A stretch of DNA of 5,651 nt, from positions 1 through 5,651 of the forward strand of contig JAKAVH010000110.1 in the NCBI GenBank assembly GCA_021827545.1. Direction: 5' to 3'. The DNA comes from Thermoplasmata archaeon (lineage in GTDB: Archaea; Thermoplasmatota; Thermoplasmata; UBA184). This document shows positions 1 through 5,639 of this stretch, in pieces. The notes beneath the pieces were generated by a model. It was not told the origin of the DNA and searched no databases. It saw only the letters and a list, made by a program, of their open reading frames with translations. Position 1 is the first letter of the stretch. The number at the start of each line of letters is the position of its first letter. A program made the translations under genes and the position numbers.

Positions 1-1292
1 TCGAGGCGTACGGCTGCGCCCAGAACCGCGGGGAGGCCCGCGACCTCGCGGAGACCCTCGCCGCGCGCTCGATCGAGATCGTCGACCGAGCCGAACGCGC
101 CGAGCTCGCAATCCTCGTCACGTGCGGAGTGATCGGCGCCACCGAGTCCCGGATGCTCCGCCGGTGGAGATCGCTCACCGCTCACTGCCCGCAGGTCGTC
201 GTCACCGGGTGCCTCGCCCCCCGGCCCGAACTGTTTGTCGGTCCCGGCCGGGACCGCACCACCTTCGTCGGAATCCGCGACCAGATCGCCTGGGCGGGAC
301 GGCTCGCCGCCGATCGGCGGCTCGACCGCGGCCCGGCTCGGACAGCCGGCGGCCCGGGCCCGGATCCGCCCCGGCGGGAAGCCGCCCGAGAGGTGGTCAT
401 TGCCCAAGGGTGCACGAGCAGCTGCAGCTACTGCTACAGTCGGCTCGCCCGGGGGCGTCTTCAGAGCGTCGGGAGCGTCCAGGTCGCCGAGCGCGCGCGA
501 ACGGCCGCGAACCGGGGCGCCGTCGAGATCCGGCTGACCTCGCTCGACACCGCGGCGTGGGGCCTCGATCTGCCGTCGGGCGAGCGCCTGCCGGACCTCC
601 TCCGCCACGTGCGGTCGGCGACGGCGTTTAGCGAGGTGCGCGTCGGGATGATGAGTCCGCAGCGGCTCGGGGAGATCGACGGGGCCCTCTGGGACGCGAT
701 GGCCGCCGGACCGTTCTATTCGTTCCTCCACCTACCGGTCCAGAGCGGGTCGGACCGCGTGCTGGCCGAGATGCGGCGAGGATACACCGTGGATCGGTTC
801 CGCTCGTTGGTCGACCGCGCGCGATCGCGCCTTCCGGACGCCACGCTCGCGACGGACGTGATCGTTGGGTTTCCCGGCGAGTCGGACGAGGACTTTCGAG
901 CGACCGAACAGCTGCTCGAGGACGTCCGTCCCGAGATCGTCAATGTCACGCGCTACAGCCCGCGGCCGGGCACGTGGGCCGCCCGGCGTCCTCCCGTGTG
1001 GGCGGCGGTCGCGAAGGAACGGTCCCGCCGGATCACCCGGCAGAAGGCGGCGATCGGGCGGGCGTCGCTCGAGCGATGGATCGGACGGGCGGTCACGGCC
1101 CGGGTGGTCGAGCATGGCCCGGGCGGATCGTCCGTGGCTCGAACACGCAATTACCTGCCGATCGTCCTCCGCGAACGGCGTCCGTTCGGGGAACGGGTCG
1201 AGGTCGTGGTGCGGGGGGCGCGGGCGACCTATCTGACCGGGGCGGTGCGACGAGCGCTCCCGGGCGACGCCGGGGCGATCGGCCGCGTGTAA
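1..1292 (+). CDS. tRNA t6A37 methylthiotransferase (MiaB/CDKAL1-like radical SAM), 5'-truncated by window edge
   Basis: The reading frame is open from base 3 to TAA at 1290-1292 and enters from outside the window. Only about ten N-terminal residues should be missing, because it begins at the conserved EAYGCAQN block. The protein has the full methylthiotransferase layout. The N-terminal domain carries three cluster-binding cysteines: YGC (codon at 15), VTC (codon at 123) and TGCLA (codon at 210). The radical-SAM motif CTSSCSYC (CxxxCxxC, codons at 411, 423 and 432) follows. Next are the family hallmarks HLPVQSGS with RRGYT (about 729-785), DVIVGFPGE (about 857-883) and YSPRPGT (about 954-974). 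The C-terminal part from about 1075 resembles the small TRAM RNA-binding domain. Enzymes of this type use two 4Fe-4S clusters to add a methylthio group to tRNA A37; archaeal members group with CDKAL1/e-MtaB and act on t6A. Family assignment is firm; the t6A substrate is inferred. The last 64 bases overlap the convergent nre gene. The first GTG inside the window (129) cannot be the true start, because it would remove two conserved cysteines. Confidence 0.93.
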   Translation, partial: EAYGCAQNRGEARDLAETLAARSIEIVDRAERAELAILVTCGVIGATESRMLRRWRSLTAHCPQVVVTGCLAPRPELFVGPGRDRTTFVGIRDQIAWAGRLAADRRLDRGPARTAGGPGPDPPRREAAREVVIAQGCTSSCSYCYSRLARGRLQSVGSVQVAERARTAANRGAVEIRLTSLDTAAWGLDLPSGERLPDLLRHVRSATAFSEVRVGMMSPQRLGEIDGALWDAMAAGPFYSFLHLPVQSGSDRVLAEMRRGYTVDRFRSLVDRARSRLPDATLATDVIVGFPGESDEDFRATEQLLEDVRPEIVNVTRYSPRPGTWAARRPPVWAAVAKERSRRITRQKAAIGRASLERWIGRAVTARVVEHGPGGSSVARTRNYLPIVLRERRPFGERVEVVVRGARATYLTGAVRRALPGDAGAIGRV

Positions 1293-2584
1293 TCGTCGAG
1301 CGAACGCTGGTAGCGGAGCGCGCGCAGCAGGGAACTCTCGGCGATCCAGCGCGCGAGAGGTATCGCGAACGTCTGAGAGACGGTCTTCAGGAGAGCCTCC
1401 GTGCTCCCGAGCCGGATCGGCGCCGTGCGGAGCGCCGCCCGAACGTGCTCGCGAACGTTCCAGACTCCGAGAGGAAGGATCTCCCCCGGATGCACTTCGC
1501 GCAACACGAGGACCCCGGCCTGCCGCTGGCGGGCGAGCAATGCCTCGCTCGCGGCGAGCCGGGCGGCGTAGTAGCAGCCGCCCATCGAGGCGTACGTCGA
1601 TCGCCCGTGAAACCCTTCGTGGTCGCCGAGCATGACGACCCTCGAACGGCTCGGGTTCCAGAACGTCTCGGGATACCACGCTTCGATCGACTCGTAGCGG
1701 TACGCCCCGGGCAGCCAGGCGATCAGCCAGCGATTGTCCAGCGCCGTGAACCGGTAGACCTCGATCTCCGAGAGCTCGGGCAAGTAGCGGAGCCGCTCGA
1801 CGTTCGCCTTCGACACGAGATCGTCGACGGCGGTGATGCTCCAGCGGGTCGGCACGAGCCGACGACGGCCCTGCCGGCCGAGGGTGCCGACGCTGAATGC
1901 CCGTTGGATCCGACTCACCCGGACCCCTCGGCCGTACAGTTCGAGCACGGCGGTCCGGGCGTCCGCGTGAACGTCCGAACGGAGCCGGTCGAGGGCGGGG
2001 TCGATCCGGCGAACGTCGAGACGCAGTCGTTCGAGCGGGGCGGACGGCCCGACCGGGGGCGCCGTGTCCGAGAGGGCCAACGTTCCTCGCGGCGGCCGCC
2101 GGAACTCCGCCTCCGCCTCCACGGATTCGGTCGCCAACCCGAGCCATTGGAGGTCGTCGAGCCAGCCGCTCGGTCGGTCGGCGTCCGTCACTCGCGCTCG
2201 CCGGGTCCCGCGGACGAGCCCGGCCCGGAATCCGACCAGCTCGTCCACGGGTCGGCCGACCCATTCCTCGGGGGTGTCGAACAGAAGCGTATCGCCGTGC
2301 CGGGGGCTCACCAACGGGCCGACCGAGACGTTCGGGTAGCCGAAACGGCCGACGAACACCCCGGGAGGCGAGGAGCCGTCGAGCTCCCGCCCTGCGACCA
2401 ACGGTAGGGTCCGTAGGAGGGCATCATACCGGAGCAAGAGCGGGCAGACCGGCTTGCCGCAGAGGAGTTGCGCCGAGCGGCAGCGCAAGCAAAGCGACGG
2501 GTCGTCGTCAAGCCCGGGGATCGACCAGGAGAGCCCCGCGGTGGACGGGAGGGACGGGATCGGAGAGTCGGACGATCGGAGCAC
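1229..2584 (-). CDS. Archaeal Nre-family DNA repair protein with C-terminal PIP box
   Basis: With the GTG at 2584 as start the product is 451 residues. The Nre N-terminal domain opens with a zinc-finger-like CLRC-x6-C-x4-C (Cys32, 35, 42, 47), followed by the conserved SPPGVFVGRFGYPNVSVGP (about 72-90) and DTPEEWVG (about 103-110). The C-terminal domain shows VPTRWSITAVDDLVS (about 244-258), YYAARLA, VLREVHPG and GVWNVREHVR (373-382). Near the end is QRSLDDY (426-432), which fits a PCNA-interacting Qxx(L/I)xx-aromatic box. It is followed by a proline/arginine-rich tail. In Haloferax, Nre is linked to DNA-damage tolerance and binds PCNA; a role at the replication clamp is inferred here. The frame stays open back to 2806, but that stretch runs through the tRNA gene on the opposite strand and cannot be coding. 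The GTG at 2584 lies about 26 bases after a TATA-like box, which suggests a leaderless mRNA. An alternative GTG is at 2638. The 3' end overlaps the methylthiotransferase gene. Confidence 0.9.
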   Translation of the reverse strand: MLRSSDSPIPSLPSTAGLSWSIPGLDDDPSLCLRCRSAQLLCGKPVCPLLLRYDALLRTLPLVAGRELDGSSPPGVFVGRFGYPNVSVGPLVSPRHGDTLLFDTPEEWVGRPVDELVGFRAGLVRGTRRARVTDADRPSGWLDDLQWLGLATESVEAEAEFRRPPRGTLALSDTAPPVGPSAPLERLRLDVRRIDPALDRLRSDVHADARTAVLELYGRGVRVSRIQRAFSVGTLGRQGRRRLVPTRWSITAVDDLVSKANVERLRYLPELSEIEVYRFTALDNRWLIAWLPGAYRYESIEAWYPETFWNPSRSRVVMLGDHEGFHGRSTYASMGGCYYAARLAASEALLARQRQAGVLVLREVHPGEILPLGVWNVREHVRAALRTAPIRLGSTEALLKTVSQTFAIPLARWIAESSLLRALRYQRSLDDYTRPIAPASPGSARRTAPVR

Positions 2585-2605
2585 GACTCTCTGCAGGCCG
2601 TGAGG

Positions 2606-2613
2606 GATAATAG
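2606..2613 (-). promoter_or_regulatory. TATA-like box for nre
   Basis: On the minus strand CTATTATC is an AT-rich island in very GC-rich DNA. Its centre is about 25-26 bases upstream of the GTG at 2584, the spacing between an archaeal TATA box and its transcription start. If correct, transcription begins at or next to the start codon and the mRNA is leaderless, which agrees with the lack of a clear Shine-Dalgarno before that GTG. Read by eye; no transcript data. Confidence 0.45.
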
Positions 2614-2626
2614 AGGGGAAGAGGAG

Positions 2627-2641
2627 GGGGTGAAACACCCC
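2627..2641. repeat. Perfect palindrome GGGGTG-AAA-CACCCC upstream of the nre promoter
   Basis: Two 6-base inverted arms are separated by AAA. The element sits just upstream of the TATA-like box proposed for nre and between the nre and tRNA-Pro promoters, so it could bind a dimeric regulator. It lies inside an open frame that would be coding if nre began at 2638 or earlier. The regulatory role is inference from position and symmetry only, and short G/C palindromes arise easily at this base composition. Confidence 0.3.
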
Positions 2642-2676
2642 AATCGCCTCGACGGGCCGACCGGCGTCGCCATACG

Positions 2677-2684
2677 TTAAAATA
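2677..2684 (+). promoter_or_regulatory. TATA-like box for tRNA-Pro
   Basis: TTAAAATA is the strongest AT-rich block upstream of the tRNA gene. Its centre is about 33 bases before the mature 5' end, as expected if transcription starts a few bases ahead of the tRNA and RNase P trims the leader. On the other strand the same bases read TATTTTAA, so the element could also serve a longer nre transcript starting near 2655. The tRNA assignment fits the spacing better. Confidence 0.45.
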
Positions 2685-2713
2685 CCGCTCCCGAGTGGTC
2701 CTCCGGTCGGCAC

Positions 2714-2788
2714 GGGACTGTGGGGTAGCTTGGTCCATCCTTCGGGGTTCGGGACTCCGAGACGCCAGTTCGAATCTGGCCAGTCCCA
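2714..2788 (+). tRNA. tRNA-Pro (anticodon CGG)
   Basis: A full cloverleaf can be folded. The acceptor stem GGGACTG (2714-2720) pairs perfectly with CAGTCCC (2781-2787), and A is the discriminator at 2788. T8 and G9 are followed by a short D-stem, with A14 and the G18-G19 pair in the D-loop. The anticodon stem CGGGG/CTCCG (2743-2747 with 2755-2759) includes one G-T pair. The loop TTCGGGA gives anticodon CGG at 2750-2752 with G37, typical of proline tRNAs. The T-arm GCCAG/CTGGC encloses TTCGAAT. The variable loop is four bases (AGAC). There is no intron, and no CCA is encoded (the next bases are TTG), so CCA must be added enzymatically. It reads CCG codons, which should be common in a genome this rich in G and C. 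Confidence 0.95.
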
Positions 2789-2954
2789 TTGCACTCCGGC
2801 GCTCAATTGCGGAGTTCGATAGGTGGGACCAGCCCCTCCAAAGGCCCGGGCCCTATGGATTGGCTCGTTTCCGTTCGGGACTGTCGTTCACCGGTCTCGT
2901 CAGTACCCGACCAAAGCACGATTCACCCCACCGACCACGCACGTTCCAAGGGAC
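2789..2954. other. Gene-free stretch after tRNA-Pro
   Basis: I see no convincing gene here. An imperfect hairpin can be drawn just after the tRNA (ACTCCG at 2793-2798 with CGGAGT at 2810-2815, loop of 11), but no T-run follows it, so it is not a clear terminator. A self-complementary GGCCCGGGCC block lies near 2842-2852. Open frames on both strands have unlikely amino-acid composition. The end of the proposed polymerase remnant may extend into this interval, but I cannot recognise it. Confidence 0.5.
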
Positions 2955-3754
2955 CCTGGCCGACAAAACGTCGCCGTCCGCTTCGTGACTGCGTGCCAAG
3001 GCCGCCCGAGCTGTCGTGCCTCGGCGCTTCCCATCGACGAACACCGACGGGGTTCTGCCAGTACCGTTGCTCAGTGTCCGGTGGGCGGCGAGTTTCGTTC
3101 CCGTTCTGACAAGGCCGACGAGGGATGTCGTCCAAGCGAGGGCGGGCGGCGAACGGGAGGTCCGTCGAGCCCCACCTCGTGGTTCGGATCTCAGTGGTTC
3201 GGGTATCTGTCGCTGACATCCGTCCTTGTCTTCGCACCGCCCCCTCGGCCGTGGCAAGCCACACCGGGTCCTTCGGGGAGACGGACGGTCGCAGTTCGAA
3301 GGTCTCGGGTCCATCAGGAAGCGCGGCGGAGTCGAGGTTGCGTATCGTCCGGAAGTTGGACGGACGAATGCCGGCAACCCTCAAAACTCGAGGAGACCGG
3401 GCGTGGGGTGGCCAGCGCGACCTGCGTCGTTGCGGACCGGGGCTCGGAGAATCGGGGGCACGAATCGATCGACTCCGTCGGATACTCGGCGGCTTGCGCC
3501 GTGTCCTTCGTTTCGCTCTTGCGCAACGGGCGAGACACCGAGGAGCGATCCGGCGCACTGAACGACCGCGTGATCTCGGGTGCGGGCATTGACGCCGGAA
3601 CGAACGCCGAACTCGTGTCGCCGTAGACGATCTCGGCGCCGTGTCGGTCGGCTTCCGCGTCGAGAACGGCCCGCCGTGCGTGCGCCCCGCGGGCTATCGT
3701 CGCCCCGAGAATTGGCGAGAAGAGTTCGTCTGGCGCCTCGACCGGGGCGCCGAC
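2955..3754 (-). pseudogene. Decayed C-terminal part of a family-B DNA polymerase
   Basis: No intact gene covers this region, but the minus strand retains polymerase-like blocks in the right order. Block 1 (3754-3449, one frame) has FSPILGATIARGAHARR and then GAEIVYGDTSSAFV, with YGDTSS at 3608-3625. This matches the helix plus motif C (YGDTDS) of family-B polymerases, the palm strand holding catalytic aspartates. The frame continues with AEYPTESIDSCPRF. Block 2 is in a different frame (3372-3259): IRPSNF, then PETFELRPSVSPKDPVW. This resembles the KPFNF and later segments of a divergent polymerase-B group I recall from bacteria. Block 3 is in another frame (about 2987-2958): HEADGDVLSAR, like a late HPEAKSDGD-type segment. 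The second aspartate of motif C is serine, frames shift at least twice, spacing between blocks is shorter than expected, and no start or N-terminal half is present. Block 1 is the strong evidence; blocks 2 and 3 rest on memory of the family. The exact 3' limit is uncertain. A relic of a mobile or plasmid-type element is possible. Confidence 0.45.
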
Positions 3755-4096
3755 CTATTCGAACGTCTCCGCGGATTCGAGGCGGTCGGTCCCCAACTCG
3801 CCGTCGTCCCGTTTGACGTTGGATTCCACGAACCCGCGGTAGCGGGCCGTGTGGACAGGAATCTTCAACTCCAGCCTACTCGCCTTTCGGCCCTGGCGTT
3901 TCTCCCCCTTCTCCACGAGGCCGGCCTCGGTCAACCTTTGAACGAGGCGTTCCACAGAGCCCACTTCCGTTCCGAGAATCCAGATCGGATCGAGCGTCCA
4001 CCGGCCCGCCGGGAGGGGGGAGACCGCGCCGACACTCCTTGGAACCCTGCCGCCCGGAAGCGTCCCGGCGATTGCGTCGGGCCGACGGTGGGGCAT
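3755..4096 (-). CDS. Small winged-helix-like DNA-binding protein
   Basis: A 113-residue protein if the ATG at 4096 is used. I do not recognise a named family. The central part (about residues 37-78) reads as a helix-turn-helix followed by a wing: LDPIWILGTEVGSVERLVQ, then RLTEAGLVEKGEKRQGRKA and SRLELKIPV. The RLTEAGLVEK stretch is typical of the end of a recognition helix in MarR/ArsR-like folds. The tail is charged and acidic at the end. No membrane segment or metal motif is visible. A strong Shine-Dalgarno-like GGGAGGGGG (minus strand, 4112-4104) precedes both an in-frame GTG at 4102 and the ATG at 4096, so either may be the start. The frame is also open further upstream, so a longer N-terminus cannot be excluded. 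It lies 263 bases after the phoU-like gene on the same strand, and no clear TATA box is seen between them. The TAG stop directly abuts the polymerase remnant. A transcriptional regulator is the likely role; target unknown. Confidence 0.68.
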   Translation of the reverse strand: MPHRRPDAIAGTLPGGRVPRSVGAVSPLPAGRWTLDPIWILGTEVGSVERLVQRLTEAGLVEKGEKRQGRKASRLELKIPVHTARYRGFVESNVKRDDGELGTDRLESAETFE

Positions 4097-4103
4097 CGTC
4101 ACG

Positions 4104-4112
4104 CCCCCTCCC
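4104..4112 (-). promoter_or_regulatory. Shine-Dalgarno sequence of the winged-helix gene
   Basis: GGGAGGGGG on the minus strand. Its GGAGG core is 4 bases before the GTG at 4102 and 10 bases before the ATG at 4096. It supports a start at one of these two codons over the longer open frame upstream. Confidence 0.45.
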
Positions 4113-4311
4113 GTAGTGACGGGGCAGCACCTCCGAGTCGGAGCATCGCCCTTGGTCGAGTCCGGCGACCGCACGGGCAAGAGATCTCCCCGGAACCTCG
4201 GTTCGATCTCATCGCGGTCGAAGGGGGCCCGGCACGTCTCCTCCGCAGACGTATCCACCTCCGTGCTGAACCGCAACCGCCGCCTCCGACGGACGCCCCT
4301 TTCGTTCACGG

Positions 4312-4331
4312 GGGGAGCGGGGCCGCTCCCC
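4312..4331 (-). other. GC-rich hairpin downstream of the phoU-like gene
   Basis: GGGGAGCGG (4312-4320) and CCGCTCCCC (4323-4331) are perfect inverted arms two bases apart, so the RNA would form an 8-bp stem with a 4-base loop. It begins 28 bases past the phoU stop codon on the transcribed strand. No T-run follows, so it is not a standard archaeal T-rich terminator. It may protect the mRNA 3' end or be incidental. Confidence 0.35.
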
Positions 4332-4359
4332 GGCGCTCCGGTGCCTTCGCAGCCCTGGC

Positions 4360-5430
4360 TTACGCCCTCTCGCGTTCGCTCAGGTCGACCTGACCGTCCG
4401 TCTTGGCGACCGTCTCGGGCTCGACCGCGCGGTTGATCGTGATCTCGTTCACGATCCCCAGCATCTGCGCCGCCTGGATGAGGTTCGATACGATTCGCTG
4501 TACCGCAACGGCAGTTGTCGAGTCGCGAACTCTCCGGGCGAGGGAGGTGCCCAGGGCGTGGTAGTTCGGGAGATGCTCTCGAATCGAGTTGAGAGCGGCG
4601 TTGGCCCGGGTGACGGAGAGATGGGTGAACGCGTCCATCGTGGCGACGAGGTGGGCGTCCAGCTCCTGGAAGCATTCGGATAGGTCGTGGGGAAAATCTC
4701 GGGATACCTTCGGAAGGTCGGTGTGGATTCCCTCCAGCTCCCGGCCGATGTGGGTGAGGAGGTCGCCGATCTCCTCCAGCATCTTGACGACGACCCGGTA
4801 CCCCATCTGGTAGTGATGGCTCGCCACGCCGATCTCCCGCGCCACCCGGAAGTCGTTGGATGCGATCAGGAGTTGTCGGATCATCAGAAGATGCAGCCGG
4901 TCGATCTCCTCCTCCATGCCCGGAAGCTCCGCGAGCCCCTTCGATTCGTGCCCCGAGAGCGCCTGGAGGCAGGCCTGGAGTTGGGCCCGGAGCATTCGCA
5001 CGACCTGATCCAAGATCCGAGACAGGGGGTACTTCGCAGGATCCACGAAGTTCTGGATCTCGATCCCCTCGGAAGATTCGGCGACCACGCTCATGCCGAG
5101 GATCCGACCGACGGTCTGCCCGACTTCTTGGCGTTGGGACGCCGAGAGGCCTCCCGGCGCCGTGATCTGCACGAGATCGTGGCCGGTGACGTAGGCACCG
5201 ACCAGGACTCTCGACAGCAGGTTGGGCGGAAGACGGGTCGCCTCGATCCGGAGCCGCCGCTCTCCGGCGGGTCGTCGGGATTCCGAGGGCACGAGGGAGA
5301 GCTCGAGGCGTCCTTCGCCCAAGTCGTGGAACTGGATGGCAGTCCCGACACGCACTCTCATCGCGGCGGTCCACGCCTTCGGTAGCGTCACGGCAAGGGA
5401 GGAGCCGCCCGTACGCTGTACGCGGCGCAT
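4360..5430 (-). CDS. PhoU-domain regulator with N-terminal AbrB-like domain (archaeal phosphate uptake regulator type)
   Basis: A 356-residue protein from the ATG at 5430. Residues 1-47 form a SpoVT/AbrB-like swapped-hairpin domain: MRRVQRTGGSSLAVTLPKAW, then VRVGTAIQF and GRLELSLV, the usual start of archaeal PhoU homologues. Two PhoU-type helical bundles follow. The first has the metal-site-like MEEEIDRLHLLMIRQL (about 172-187) and KMLEEIGD (about 216-223). The second ends in VSNLIQAAQMLGIVNEITI (about 314-332). PhoU proteins are cytoplasmic and in bacteria modulate the Pst phosphate transporter and PhoR kinase. The archaeal AbrB-PhoU form is thought to act partly as a DNA-binding regulator; no Pst gene is in this window, so a phosphate role is by family only. 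The frame is open to 5613, but the AbrB motif at 5430 marks the natural N-terminus. An in-frame GTG at 5481 would add 17 residues; it lies about 26 bases after a TTAA-containing box and 12 bases after a GGAGGT, so it is a real alternative. Confidence 0.9.
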   Translation of the reverse strand: MRRVQRTGGSSLAVTLPKAWTAAMRVRVGTAIQFHDLGEGRLELSLVPSESRRPAGERRLRIEATRLPPNLLSRVLVGAYVTGHDLVQITAPGGLSASQRQEVGQTVGRILGMSVVAESSEGIEIQNFVDPAKYPLSRILDQVVRMLRAQLQACLQALSGHESKGLAELPGMEEEIDRLHLLMIRQLLIASNDFRVAREIGVASHHYQMGYRVVVKMLEEIGDLLTHIGRELEGIHTDLPKVSRDFPHDLSECFQELDAHLVATMDAFTHLSVTRANAALNSIREHLPNYHALGTSLARRVRDSTTAVAVQRIVSNLIQAAQMLGIVNEITINRAVEPETVAKTDGQVDLSERERA

Positions 5431-5491
5431 CGAGCCGGGACGGTTGTCCCGACCTTCGGTTTCACTGCCGACTCCGGGCACGCTGGACCAT

Positions 5492-5510
5492 CCACCTCCC
5501 GGTCTTAACG
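5492..5510 (-). promoter_or_regulatory. Candidate promoter and Shine-Dalgarno region of the phoU-like gene
   Basis: The minus strand carries CGTTAAGACC (5510-5501), a weak TATA-like box centred about 26 bases before the GTG at 5481. It is followed at once by GGGAGGTGG (5500-5492). The two signals compete: a start near 5481 would leave the Shine-Dalgarno outside the mRNA, whereas a start farther upstream would use it for the GTG at 5481 or for a nine-codon reading frame beginning at the ATG at 5491. The sequence alone does not decide. Confidence 0.3.
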
Positions 5511-5612
5511 GTTGACGAGACGCCTCTATGCAGCCCCGGGTCTCTCGCCGGTCTCCTGATTCTCCGTGCGGTAGGGAGAACACCCACATGAGGGGACGGG
5601 TCGATATTGCCA

Positions 5613-5629
5613 TTGACCCAAAGGGTCAA
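5613..5629. promoter_or_regulatory. Perfect palindrome TTGACCC-AAA-GGGTCAA, probable operator
   Basis: Seven-base inverted arms flank an AAA spacer. The palindrome ends one base before the GGAGG of the divergent gene starting at 5640. It follows a weak TATA-like GATATT (5603-5608), so it would overlap the transcription start. That is where an archaeal repressor would block RNA polymerase. A dimeric regulator site is the likely reading; a 5' mRNA hairpin with a 3-base loop is the alternative. Confidence 0.5.
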
Positions 5630-5639
5630 CGGAGGCAAC

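Noticed and set aside
732..2407. Very long Arg/Pro/Gly-rich frames (about 500 codons each, minus 732-2264 and plus 974-2407) across the methylthiotransferase and nre
   Set aside because: Both are shadows of genes with clear conserved motifs in other frames.
2713..2884. Nine-base repeat cGGGACTGT at the tRNA 5' end (2713-2721) and at 2876-2884, considered as attachment-site duplication
   Set aside because: Integrases duplicate the tRNA 3' part, not nine bases of the 5' end, and no integrase gene is present. Chance is sufficient.
2789..3600. Structured RNA gene such as RNase P RNA or SRP RNA in the gene-poor region
   Set aside because: I could not find the conserved core motifs of either RNA on either strand. 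Polymerase-like blocks explain much of the region better.
2823..3626. 267-codon open frame on the plus strand after the tRNA
   Set aside because: Its composition is Ser/Arg/Pro-rich with no domain-like blocks, and it is antisense to the polymerase-like remnant. Long chance frames are common at this GC content.
3755..3757. In-frame TAG read as pyrrolysine or read-through to give a regulator-polymerase fusion
   Set aside because: The downstream frame loses polymerase likeness after about 100 codons and later blocks are in other frames, so no functional fusion would result. The regulator length is normal for a small winged-helix protein.
3593..4393. Plus-strand frame with fairly regular codon use (residues such as RPENWREEFVWRLDRGADLFERL)
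   Set aside because: It is the exact antisense frame of the polymerase block and the winged-helix gene, so the codon regularity is a mirror of the minus strand. It continues into implausible sequence.
3755..5374. 539-codon minus-strand frame spanning the phoU-like gene and the winged-helix gene
   Set aside because: The upstream two thirds is a shifted-frame shadow of phoU. Only the last 113 codons look like protein.
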